From assembly GCA_035547915.1 (NCBI GenBank), contig DASZTS010000022.1:62001-126000 (forward strand): a stretch of 64,000 nucleotides of DNA. Direction: 5' to 3'. A program made the translations under genes and the position numbers. This DNA is from DASSFG01 sp035547915 (GTDB lineage: Bacteria; Planctomycetota; Planctomycetia; Pirellulales; JAICIG01). Every line of letters begins with the position of its first letter. Position 1 is the stretch's first letter. The notes under the pieces were generated by a model, which was not told the DNA's origin, ran no database searches, and saw only the letters and a list, made by a program, of their open reading frames with translations. This document shows, piece by piece, positions 1 to 7,976 of the stretch.

Positions 1-531
1 TAGCTTTTCCGCGAGGCGTTGCCGGCGTTCACGCATACTACCGACGATCTTCGCGGCCCTCGCCGCCTCACCGATGCGGGTGCCGAAGTCGAGGATGTTC
101 GCCTCGATTTCGTCGATGCTCTGGCAGTCGTTGTGCTGGTACACGGGCAGGCCAGACCGCCGCAACAGCTCAAGCGAGTCGGCCGAGTTGTACGAAGCGA
201 CGCAGACGAGATCGGGGCTCATGGCCACGATACGTTCGGTTTCCGCGGCTCGAACTCGAGGAATCGAGCGAGGGTAGACATCGGGCACGTTCGATATCTC
301 GGGATCGTCCGCCAGGTGGGTCACGCACACCACCCGATCCGCCGGCACGAGAGCAGACAGGATTTCGTCGCCTGCCAGCGTCAGCGAGGCGATACGGTGC
401 GGCGCAGCGGCAGATGGCGCAGCATCGTCCGTTTGACGCGGCAGCCGCGCGCGCCAGGCGCCAACAGCCACGACGACGGCCGTCAGCGAGAGGGCAACGA
501 CGAGCGAAAGGCCCCATCGGCGAGCGTTCAT
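1..531 (-). CDS. BtuF-like ABC substrate-binding protein (3' end outside window)
   Basis: The gene reads from an ATG at 531 leftwards off the window edge, leaving 177 residues. A hydrophobic N-terminal signal or anchor (residues about 6-24) is followed by the start of a periplasmic binding fold of the BtuF/FepB type: HRIASLTLAGDEILSAL, then ERIVAMSPDLVCVASYNSAD, the usual 'metal or cofactor binding, where is the site' pattern of class III binding proteins. Such proteins deliver cobalamin or ferric siderophores to an ABC importer. Substrate cannot be set from this half. A corrinoid role would suit the B12-dependent ethanolamine ammonia-lyase at 23.9 kb, but that is inference. It lies 90 bases downstream of homoserine dehydrogenase on the same strand. 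Confidence 0.75.
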   Translation of the reverse strand, partial: MNARRWGLSLVVALSLTAVVVAVGAWRARLPRQTDDAAPSAAAPHRIASLTLAGDEILSALVPADRVVCVTHLADDPEISNVPDVYPRSIPRVRAAETERIVAMSPDLVCVASYNSADSLELLRRSGLPVYQHNDCQSIDEIEANILDFGTRIGEAARAAKIVGSMRERRQRLAEKL

Positions 532-621
532 GGTCCGACTTGCTCTCGGTCGCGCGGGTTGGGTAAGCCGACTGGCGGAAAGGGAGGAGTCGGCGACGAA
601 CGAAGCCAATCCGGGGTGGGA

Positions 622-1920
622 TCAATCCAGGATGCGCATGCGCACGCTTCCCGGCCGTACGCAGTGCAGGCGGTCGATTTCGTCCATCGCGGCTACCGTT
701 GCGCCTTCCACCGTTTCGTGCGTGATGATGACGAGCGGCACCACCGCTTGCTCCTCGGTCGCCGGCTCGCGCTGGATCACCGAAGCGATCGATATGCCGC
801 GGCGACCGAGAACGCCCGTGATGTCGGCCATCACGCCGGGACGATCCTCGACATGCAGCCGCATGTAGTAGCGGCCCGTAATTTTCTTGGGATCACGCAG
901 ACCGACACGAGCTTCTCGCTGCGACCAGAGTTCGAGCGTGCGGAAGGTGATCGCGGCTCGGCCGACGACCGTATCGATCAGGTCGGCGACGACGGCCGAG
1001 GCAGTCGGCATACGGCCAGCCCCCAGACCATGAAAGAAAACGGGGCCCACCGCGTCTCCCACGACCCGAATCGCGTTGAAGGCACCGCGGACTTCGGCCA
1101 ACGGCGTGCCCATCTTCACGAGAGTGGGCGATACATGGAGTTCGAGTCCATCGCCGGCCAATTCCGCCACGGCGAGGAGCTTAACGCGATAGCCCAGATC
1201 TTCGGCGTTCTTGATGTCGATGACATCGAGCCCGTCGATCCCCTGCCGCGGAATGTCTCGCCAATGGACCCGCGCGCCGAACGCAAGATGAGCGAGGATG
1301 GCCAGTTTTTGGGCCGTGTCCGTGCCATCGACGTCCATCGTCGGATCGGCTTCGGCATAACCCAGCCGCTGCGCTTCGGCCAGGGCGGTGGCATAATCGG
1401 CCCCCCGCTCTTCCATCTGCGTAAGGATATAATTGCTCGTGCCGTTCAGGATGGCGGTGAGCGATTCGATCTGGTTCGCCGACAGGCATTGGCTGATGTT
1501 GGCGATGATCGGCACGCCCCCCGCCACCGCGGCCTCGAAGGCGATCGAGCGCCCAAGTTCTCGCGCCAGGTCGAATAGCTCCGGGCCATGCTCGGCTAAC
1601 AAGGCCTTGTTGGCCGTGACCACGTCTTTGCCGCTTTCGAGCAGGGCGACCATGATCGACCGGGCGGGTTCGAGTCCGCCGACGAGGTGAGCCACCGCCG
1701 TGATCTCGGGGTTGCTGGTAATCTGGTCCAAGTCGCCCGATAAGATACCCGCGGGGAGCTGGTAATCGCGCTCTTTCTGCGGATCGTGCACGACGACTTT
1801 TTCGAGCCAGATCGTGCGTCCCGCGTGCCGGGCGGTGCGGTCGCCGAACTCGACCAGCAGTCGCGCCACGCCCGAGCCGACGGTTCCCAGGCCAACGACG
1901 GCAACTCTCGTTTTTTCCAC
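622..1920 (-). CDS. hom: homoserine dehydrogenase with C-terminal ACT domain
   Basis: Makes homoserine from aspartate semialdehyde with NAD(P)H, the branch step to threonine and methionine. The 432-residue length matches the bacterial family. The Rossmann motif VGLGTVGSGV is at residues 9-18, followed by VVTANKALLAEHG and the catalytic region around EAAVAGGVPII and GTSNYIL. An ACT domain (from about residue 348, LHVEDRPGVMADITGVLGRRGISI) is typical of end-product feedback control. The start is a GTG at 1920, directly before the Rossmann strand. It is divergent from the tetR-efflux operon, with 334 bases between them. Confidence 0.95.
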   Translation of the reverse strand: MEKTRVAVVGLGTVGSGVARLLVEFGDRTARHAGRTIWLEKVVVHDPQKERDYQLPAGILSGDLDQITSNPEITAVAHLVGGLEPARSIMVALLESGKDVVTANKALLAEHGPELFDLARELGRSIAFEAAVAGGVPIIANISQCLSANQIESLTAILNGTSNYILTQMEERGADYATALAEAQRLGYAEADPTMDVDGTDTAQKLAILAHLAFGARVHWRDIPRQGIDGLDVIDIKNAEDLGYRVKLLAVAELAGDGLELHVSPTLVKMGTPLAEVRGAFNAIRVVGDAVGPVFFHGLGAGRMPTASAVVADLIDTVVGRAAITFRTLELWSQREARVGLRDPKKITGRYYMRLHVEDRPGVMADITGVLGRRGISIASVIQREPATEEQAVVPLVIITHETVEGATVAAMDEIDRLHCVRPGSVRMRILD

Positions 1921-2171
1921 GAATGGGCGAACCGGGCGCGAGTTCGGGACTGTAAAACCGACCGCCGTTGAGTGTTCACTCTGCTGTCCGTTTTGTCAAA
2001 CGTCGCAGGCACTTACACGAGGTCCGATTTGGACCTCCGGCAAATCTGCCGCGCGTGGCAAATTTGTCGGCGGTCAAGTGACGACCGGGCCCATCCCTCG
2101 CATGGGTGCAGCCATCTCCCATCAGAGGTAGTTATGCCTTTTCTCGGGCGCTTCCAATCGTCCGAACGCCG

Positions 2172-2199
2172 TTGACTCCCGAACGAATCCAACTAAAAT
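2172..2199 (+). promoter_or_regulatory. sigma70-type promoter of the tetR-RND efflux operon
   Basis: TTGACT (2172-2177), a 16-base spacer and TAAAAT (2194-2199) form a close match to the housekeeping consensus, 55 bases before the tetR start. It lies in the 334-base gap between hom and tetR, immediately upstream of a palindrome at 2207-2220. Confidence 0.65.
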
Positions 2200-2206
2200 T
2201 AGCGAA

Positions 2207-2220
2207 ACTGACCAGTCAGT
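2207..2220 (+). promoter_or_regulatory. palindromic operator candidate for the efflux TetR
   Basis: ACTGAC-CA-GTCAGT has perfect 6-base arms and covers the expected transcription start just after the -10 box. TetR-family efflux repressors usually bind such palindromes over their own promoter, so autorepression of the operon is the simple reading. Binding itself is inferred. Confidence 0.6.
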
Positions 2221-2254
2221 CCGCTTTGGACCGCAAAAACAGAGGAAATCTTCC

Positions 2255-2905
2255 TTGACGCAGGTCGCTACAAATCCGTTGGTCCGCGAAGCGGTCAAAC
2301 CGCGCGAAGCCCAGCGCCGCGAACAGATCTTGGCGGCTGCCACAAAGCTTTTTGCAGAAAATGGTTACGCCGACACCGACACCCAGATGCTGGCCGATCT
2401 CGTGCGGGTCGGCAAGGGCACGCTCTATCGGTATTTTGCCAGCAAGCGGGAGTTGTTCCTGGCTGCCGCGGATCGTGGTATGCGGCAACTCTGCGAATAC
2501 ATCGATGCCAGTATCGCCACCATCCAGGATCCGCCCGAGCGAATCGCCCAGGTCGTTCGCTCCTACCTGACATTCTTTGCCGAGCACCCCGAACTATCAG
2601 AATTGTTGATTCATGAGAGGGCGCTCTTCAAGGATCGCAAAAAACCAACCTACATCGAGTATCGCGAGGCGAACCGCGAGCGGTTGCGAGTGCTCTATCG
2701 TTCGTACATCGCCGAAGGGCAGATCCGCGACATGCCGGTCGACCGCATTCTCGACGTGCTCGGCGACCTGCTCTACGGGACGATGTTCACCAACTACTTC
2801 TCCGGCCGAAAGCAGTCGGTGGAGGAACAGACCCAGGACATCCTCGACATCGTCTTTCACGGCATTTTGAGCGATACGGGCCGACGCCGCCGGCAAGTGG
2901 ACTGA
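2255..2905 (+). CDS. TetR/AcrR-family repressor of the efflux operon
   Basis: A 216-residue regulator starting at TTG 2255, chosen because AGAGGAA (2241-2247) lies seven bases upstream. The N-terminal helix-turn-helix is clear at about residues 19-65 (REQILAAATKLFAENGYADTDTQMLADLVRVGKGTLYRYFASKRELF). The rest is the helical ligand-binding domain of AcrR-type proteins. It is the first gene of an operon with the adaptor (49-base gap) and two RND pumps, so it is the likely local repressor that responds to a pump substrate. The ligand is unknown. Confidence 0.93.
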   Translation: MTQVATNPLVREAVKPREAQRREQILAAATKLFAENGYADTDTQMLADLVRVGKGTLYRYFASKRELFLAAADRGMRQLCEYIDASIATIQDPPERIAQVVRSYLTFFAEHPELSELLIHERALFKDRKKPTYIEYREANRERLRVLYRSYIAEGQIRDMPVDRILDVLGDLLYGTMFTNYFSGRKQSVEEQTQDILDIVFHGILSDTGRRRRQVD

Positions 2906-2954
2906 GCGACAGGCCGGCTGAAACAGCACGCGGCTAATTTGGAGCGAAACGACA

Positions 2955-4109
2955 GTGATAATTGTGGAAAGGCGAACGACGGCTTGGCTGATCTGCCTCG
3001 TGGCATGCGCCGGCTGCAACCAGGTTACGCCGACGATGCCGCCGCAGAAGGCGCCCGAGGTCGACGTGACGATGCCCGTGTATCGCGAGATCACCGATCA
3101 CGAAGACTTCACGGGGCAGACCGAGGCGGTCAAAACCATCGACATCCGGGCCCGCGTAACGGGTTACCTCAGGGAGGTGAAGTTCAAACACGGCACAGCG
3201 GTCGAAAAGGGTGATGTCCTGTTCGAGATCGACCCTCCGTACTACGAAGCCGAACATGCCCGCACCGAAGGAGTCGTGGCCCAAGCCGAAGCCCGCTTGA
3301 GGCGGCTCAGGCTCGACCACGACCGGGCCCAACGCCTGCACCCGACGGGCACCATCACCAAGGAGCAATTCGACCTTGTGTCGGGCGACGTGGCCGAGGC
3401 CGAAGCCAGCCTGAAGACCGCCAAGGCCGCACATAAGATCGCCACCGTCAACCTCGGGTATTGCACGGTCAAGGCACCGATTTCGGGTCGCATGAGCCGG
3501 CCGTACATCGACCCGGGCAACTTGGTCCGTGCCGACGACACGATGCTTACGCGTATCGTGGCCCAGGAACCGATGTGGGTCTATTTCGACCTCGACGAGC
3601 GGACGATGCTGCGTCTGCGACGGTTGGTGCACTCGGGCGATTCCGAAGCCATCGAAGATGCACAGCTTCCCGTGTTCATTGGCCTGGCCGACGAACCCGA
3701 TTTCTTGCATCAAGGCACCCTCGATTTCAGCGACAACCGTCTCGATCCGAGCACCGGCACGTTGCGGGTGCGTGGCGTGTTCGCCAATACCGACCATTTT
3801 TTGACGCCGGGGCTGTTCGTGCGCGTGCGCTTGCCGATCGGCAAGCCGTACCAAGCGCTGCTCGTGCCTGAGCAAGCCGTCGGCACCGACCAAGGCCAGA
3901 AATTCGTCTACGTCGTCGACAACAAAGAAGAGATATCGTATCGCCGCGTGAAGGTCGGCAAGCTCTACGAGGGGCTGCGTGTGATCACGGATGGGATTTT
4001 TGCCGGCGAGCGGATTGTCGTGACGGGCGTGCAGCGCGTGCAGCCCGGTATGAAGGTCGACGCCAAGCTGGCCGAGAATGGCGAGCAAGCGGCGAAAAGT
4101 GAGAAATAA
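2955..4109 (+). CDS. RND efflux periplasmic adaptor (membrane fusion lipoprotein)
   Basis: A 384-residue HlyD/AcrA-type subunit that bridges an inner-membrane RND pump and an outer-membrane channel. The GTG start at 2955 gives a lipoprotein signal with lipobox LVAC at residues about 14-17. Then come the barrel-sandwich half-motif (DIRARVTGYLREVKFKHGTAVEKGDVLFEIDP), an alpha hairpin (about residues 95-150), the second half (VNLGYCTVKAPISGRMSRPYIDPGNLV) and the beta-barrel and membrane-proximal regions. It is a single adaptor serving two downstream pump genes. No outer-membrane factor gene is adjacent, so an unlinked TolC-like channel is implied. Confidence 0.93.
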   Translation: MIIVERRTTAWLICLVACAGCNQVTPTMPPQKAPEVDVTMPVYREITDHEDFTGQTEAVKTIDIRARVTGYLREVKFKHGTAVEKGDVLFEIDPPYYEAEHARTEGVVAQAEARLRRLRLDHDRAQRLHPTGTITKEQFDLVSGDVAEAEASLKTAKAAHKIATVNLGYCTVKAPISGRMSRPYIDPGNLVRADDTMLTRIVAQEPMWVYFDLDERTMLRLRRLVHSGDSEAIEDAQLPVFIGLADEPDFLHQGTLDFSDNRLDPSTGTLRVRGVFANTDHFLTPGLFVRVRLPIGKPYQALLVPEQAVGTDQGQKFVYVVDNKEEISYRRVKVGKLYEGLRVITDGIFAGERIVVTGVQRVQPGMKVDAKLAENGEQAAKSEK

Positions 4110-4207
4110 GACGTGCCGGGTGCTGGCGCCCGACGACCGCTTTTGACTGTTAACATCGCAGAACTTTCCCGCTCTTTTTCGAACTTTCACCGACTTAGGC
4201 TCCGCTC

Positions 4208-7200
4208 GTGATCTCGCGGTTCTTTATCGATCGCCCGATCTTCGCCTCGGTACTGTCCATCGTGATTACGTTGGCCGGCGGCGTGGCGGTGTTCACGTTG
4301 CCGGTGGCCCAGTTTCCGCAGGTCTCGCCGCCGACCGTCACGGTGACGTGTACGTATCCCGGCGCGAGCTCGAAGGACGTGGCCGCGGCGGTGGCGTCGC
4401 CCATCGAACAATTCGTCAACGGCGTCGAAGGCATGATGTACATGTCTTCGGTCTGCACCAATGACGGCCAGTACAACCTGACCGTGACATTCCATCACGG
4501 CATCGACGTGAACATGGCCCTGGTGCTCGTGCAGAACCGCGTGGCGCTGGCCACGCAGATGCTGCCCGACGTCATCAAGCAGACCGGCGTGACGTGCCGC
4601 AAGCAGTCGCCCGACATCGTGATGGGGATCGCGCTCTATTCCCCCGATCGCCGCTACGACCAGCTCTACGTGAGCAACTATGCCATTTTGCAGGTCAGAG
4701 ACGAACTGGCGCGTCTCGACGGTGTGGCCGATGTGTTTGTCTTCGGCCAGCGCGATTACAGCATGCGCGTGTGGGTCAATCCTGAGGAACTGGCGGCCCG
4801 TGGATTGACGGCAGCCGACGTCGCCGAAGCGATCCGCGAGCAGAACATGCCGGTGGCCACGGGATCGGTCGGCCAGCAGCCGGCGCCGAATAACCAGGTC
4901 ACCCAAGTGAGCTTGAATACGCTCGGCCGGCTGCGCGACACCGAGCAATTCGAGAATGTCATCCTCAAGGCAACGCCCGAAGGCCGCGTGACGCGGCTGA
5001 AGGACGTGGCCCACATGGAACTCGGCGCCAAGAGCCGCGACGTGAACGTCAGCATGGACAACCAGCCGACGGTGTTTCTGGCGATATTCCAGATGCCCGA
5101 CGCCAACGCGCTCGAGACGCACGATCGCGTGATGGACAAGATGCGGGAACTCAGCGAAAGCTTTCCCGAAGGGTTGGAGTTCGACGTCGGGTTCACGACC
5201 ATTCCTTACACACGCGAGTCGATCCGCGAGGTGTTCAACACGCTCCGCGACGCCGTCGTGCTCGTGGCGATCGTCGTGCTGCTCTTCTTGCAGAACTGGC
5301 GGTCCGCCATCATTCCTTTGGTCGCGGTGCCGGTGGCCATCGTGGGCACTTTCGCGGTGATGGCCGCCATGGGATTCAGCCTGAATAACCTGACGCTGTT
5401 CGGCCTGGTGCTGGCCATCGGTATTGTGGTCGACGACGCGATCGTGGTGGTCGAGGCGGTCGAGCACCACATCGAGCATGGGCTCGGACCGCGCGAAGCG
5501 ACGATCAAGGCCATGCAGCAGGTGTCGGGGCCGGTGATCGCGGTGGGACTGGTGCTCAGCGCGGTGTTCGTACCCTGCGCCTTCATCACGGGGATCACGG
5601 GCCAGTTCTTCCGGCAGTTCGCCATGACGATCGCCGTTTCGACGATCATCTCGGCCTTCAACTCGCTCACGCTCAGCCCAGCCCTTACGGCGGTGCTGTT
5701 GCGGCCGCGCGATAAACACAACTCTCTGCCCTTGCCCTGGGTGGCGATGCCGCTGATCGGCGGAGTGTGCGGTTGGATGTTTCTTGCGACACCGGCCGAG
5801 CACTGGCTGGGGCGATTCGAGAATCAGCTCGGTGGGCTGCTGGGGGCTGCTTGGCCCTGGGCGGCGCCGTTGGCCAGCGCTTTGGTCGGTATGGCGGTCG
5901 GTGCCGTGGCCGGGCCGTGGCTCAATCGATTACTCGCGGCCTCGTTCCGCGCCTTCGACCGCGGCTTTCGCATCGCGACGAACGTCTACGCGCGTTTGGT
6001 GGGCGGAGTGCTGCGAGCCAGCGTCCTCGCGCTCCTGATCTACGGAGGACTTCTCGGGCTCACCTGGTGGCGGTTCGCCGTCACCCCGAAGGGTTTTATT
6101 CCGACGCAGGACATGGGCTTCTTGCTCGTCAACGTGCAACTGCCCGATTCCGCCTCGCTGGAACGCACGCAAGAGGTGATGGAGCGGATCGTCAAAATCG
6201 GCAACGCGCACCCGGGCATCAAGCACTGCTCGGGTATCGCGGGTCAGTCGTTCATCATGAACGCCACCGGATCGAACTTCGGCACCATGTTCGTGAATCT
6301 CCGCGAGTACCATCTGCGCCGCGAGCCTTCCATGTCGAGCGGGGCCATCATGGGCTACCTCCAGAGCGAAGCGGGGAAGATCAAAGAAGCGAATGTCATG
6401 GTCTTCCCCCCTCCGCCGATCCGTGGCGTGGGGCGCGCCGGTGGTTTCATGCTCATGGTCGAAGACCGCGGCGATGTGGGCCCCGCCGGCTTGCAGCAAG
6501 CGACCGAAGGCCTCATCGGAGCGGCCAGCCAGACTCCGGGCATCATCCGTCCCATGAGCCCCTTCCGGGCGAATGTGCCGCAGATTCGCATCACGCCGGA
6601 CCCGCGGCAATGCATGATGCGGCACGTATCACTACAGGATTTCTCCGATACGCTGCGGATCTATCAAGGTTCGCTGTACGTGAACGACTTCAACAAATTC
6701 GGCCGCACGTGGCAGGTGATCGTGCAGGCCGATCCGAAGTTTCGCAAGTCGATCGATGACCTGCCGCGGCTCAAGGTGCGCAACTCCCAGGGCGTGATGG
6801 TGCCGGTCGGCTCGCTGGCGTCGATCCACGAAGTGAACGGGCCGCTGTTGCTCACTCGCTACAACATGTATTCCGCGGCCTCGATCAACGGTGTGGCTGG
6901 ACCGGGGACGAGTTCGAACCAAGCCATGGAGATCATGGAGCGGCTGGCAGACGCCCACCTGCCCCGGAATATGAGGTTCGAATGGACCGATATGTCGTAC
7001 CTCGAACTGCTGGCGGGGAACACGGCCACCGTCATTTTCGGCTTCGCCGTGGTGATGGTGTTTCTGGTCCTCGCCGCGCAGTATGAGAGTTGGTCGTTGC
7101 CCCTGGCCGTCATCTTGGTGGTGCCGATGTGCCTACTGAGCGCGCTGGTGGGGGTCAGCATCTGGCAAATGGACGTCAACATCTTCACGCGCGTCGGATT

Positions 7201-7846
7201 CGTGGTGCTGGTTGGCCTGGCCAGCAAGAACGCCATTCTCATCGTCGAATTCGCCAAGCAGCAGCGCGTGGCTGGCGTGTCGCGCCGCGAGGCGACGCTC
7301 GAAGCGTGCCGGCTGCGGTTGCGGCCGATCGTCATGACGTCGTTCGCGTTCATTCTCGGCGTCGTGCCGTTGCTCGTCGCGCACGGAGCCGGAGCCGAGA
7401 TGCGTAAGGCGCTGGGCGTGCCGGTGTTCAGCGGCATGTTGGGCGTGACGTTGTTCGGCCTCGTGCTCACACCCGTTTTCTTCTATGTCATCGACTGGTG
7501 GGGCGAGTCGCGGCTGCTGAGCGCAACGTGGCTGCGGAAGATCAACTCGGCTGTCCTGGGCGTGCTCAGTCTGCGTCCCGCGCGTCAGTTCGGCGTGCGG
7601 CTCGTGCGGCAAGCGGTCGCGGTGACCCGTTCACGGTCCAAGCCGGCCGCTCCGGCCCCCGAACCACAGACACACGCGCCGCAGGAGCATGTAACACCGG
7701 AAACAGTGATTGCTATCCTCGATGAAACGATCGAGGTCCCCGGCGTGATCCACGAAGTAAGCCATCCTCTCCCCAAACGCCACGCAACGGTGCTGAGGCG
7801 GACCAAACACATGAGCAGCGACGAATGTTCCGTCACCAAGGAATGA
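4208..7846 (+). CDS. RND multidrug efflux pump, HAE1 family, with C-terminal extension
   Basis: An inner-membrane proton-driven pump. The GTG start at 4208 gives the conserved N-terminus MISRFFIDRPIFASVL. The proton-relay aspartates are present in TM4 (GIVVDDAIVVVEAVEHH), and the TM10 lysine in GLASKNAILIVEFAK. The twelve-helix, two-repeat layout with large periplasmic loops is intact. At 1212 residues it is longer than the roughly 1050 usual for HAE1. The extra length is a loop insert between the first TM block and the second repeat, which contains two extra hydrophobic stretches (around residues 515-575), and a basic, Pro-rich tail of about 120 residues. It is paralogous to the next pump. 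Confidence 0.95.
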   Translation: MISRFFIDRPIFASVLSIVITLAGGVAVFTLPVAQFPQVSPPTVTVTCTYPGASSKDVAAAVASPIEQFVNGVEGMMYMSSVCTNDGQYNLTVTFHHGIDVNMALVLVQNRVALATQMLPDVIKQTGVTCRKQSPDIVMGIALYSPDRRYDQLYVSNYAILQVRDELARLDGVADVFVFGQRDYSMRVWVNPEELAARGLTAADVAEAIREQNMPVATGSVGQQPAPNNQVTQVSLNTLGRLRDTEQFENVILKATPEGRVTRLKDVAHMELGAKSRDVNVSMDNQPTVFLAIFQMPDANALETHDRVMDKMRELSESFPEGLEFDVGFTTIPYTRESIREVFNTLRDAVVLVAIVVLLFLQNWRSAIIPLVAVPVAIVGTFAVMAAMGFSLNNLTLFGLVLAIGIVVDDAIVVVEAVEHHIEHGLGPREATIKAMQQVSGPVIAVGLVLSAVFVPCAFITGITGQFFRQFAMTIAVSTIISAFNSLTLSPALTAVLLRPRDKHNSLPLPWVAMPLIGGVCGWMFLATPAEHWLGRFENQLGGLLGAAWPWAAPLASALVGMAVGAVAGPWLNRLLAASFRAFDRGFRIATNVYARLVGGVLRASVLALLIYGGLLGLTWWRFAVTPKGFIPTQDMGFLLVNVQLPDSASLERTQEVMERIVKIGNAHPGIKHCSGIAGQSFIMNATGSNFGTMFVNLREYHLRREPSMSSGAIMGYLQSEAGKIKEANVMVFPPPPIRGVGRAGGFMLMVEDRGDVGPAGLQQATEGLIGAASQTPGIIRPMSPFRANVPQIRITPDPRQCMMRHVSLQDFSDTLRIYQGSLYVNDFNKFGRTWQVIVQADPKFRKSIDDLPRLKVRNSQGVMVPVGSLASIHEVNGPLLLTRYNMYSAASINGVAGPGTSSNQAMEIMERLADAHLPRNMRFEWTDMSYLELLAGNTATVIFGFAVVMVFLVLAAQYESWSLPLAVILVVPMCLLSALVGVSIWQMDVNIFTRVGFVVLVGLASKNAILIVEFAKQQRVAGVSRREATLEACRLRLRPIVMTSFAFILGVVPLLVAHGAGAEMRKALGVPVFSGMLGVTLFGLVLTPVFFYVIDWWGESRLLSATWLRKINSAVLGVLSLRPARQFGVRLVRQAVAVTRSRSKPAAPAPEPQTHAPQEHVTPETVIAILDETIEVPGVIHEVSHPLPKRHATVLRRTKHMSSDECSVTKE

Positions 7847-7889
7847 TCTCGCACGCATAACAAGCGAATGCTACGTTCGCTGCCTCGCG

Positions 7890-7973
7890 CTGAAATCCTC
7901 GCTGGTACTCGTTACGTTCTTCGCCGTGGCCAGCGGATGCAAACCTGACTCGAAACCCCGAAGCATCGAATAG
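7890..7973 (+). other. orphan lipoprotein signal peptide reading frame between the two pumps
   Basis: In the 130-base gap between the pump genes, one frame reads as a 27-residue lipoprotein signal (LKSSLVLVTFFAVASGC, then KPDSKPRSIE and a TAG at 7971-7973) four bases before the second pump starts. It has a hydrophobic core and a lipobox-like ASGC. The only plausible start is CTG 7890, and no strong ribosome-binding site is visible. The best guess is the surviving N-terminus of a deleted second adaptor or outer-membrane lipoprotein. Chance is possible. Confidence 0.35.
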
Positions 7974-7976
7974 ACT

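Noticed and set aside
19..1578. Long plus-strand open frame opposite hom
   Set aside because: It is the antisense shadow of a clear homoserine dehydrogenase and binding-protein gene; the protein has no family features.
1660..1685. GGGTTCGAGTCC, a tRNA T-arm-like sequence
   Set aside because: It lies inside the hom coding region and no acceptor, D or anticodon arms fit around it.
4187..5803. Long minus-strand frame opposite the first RND pump
   Set aside because: Histidine/arginine-rich antisense shadow of a strongly conserved pump gene.
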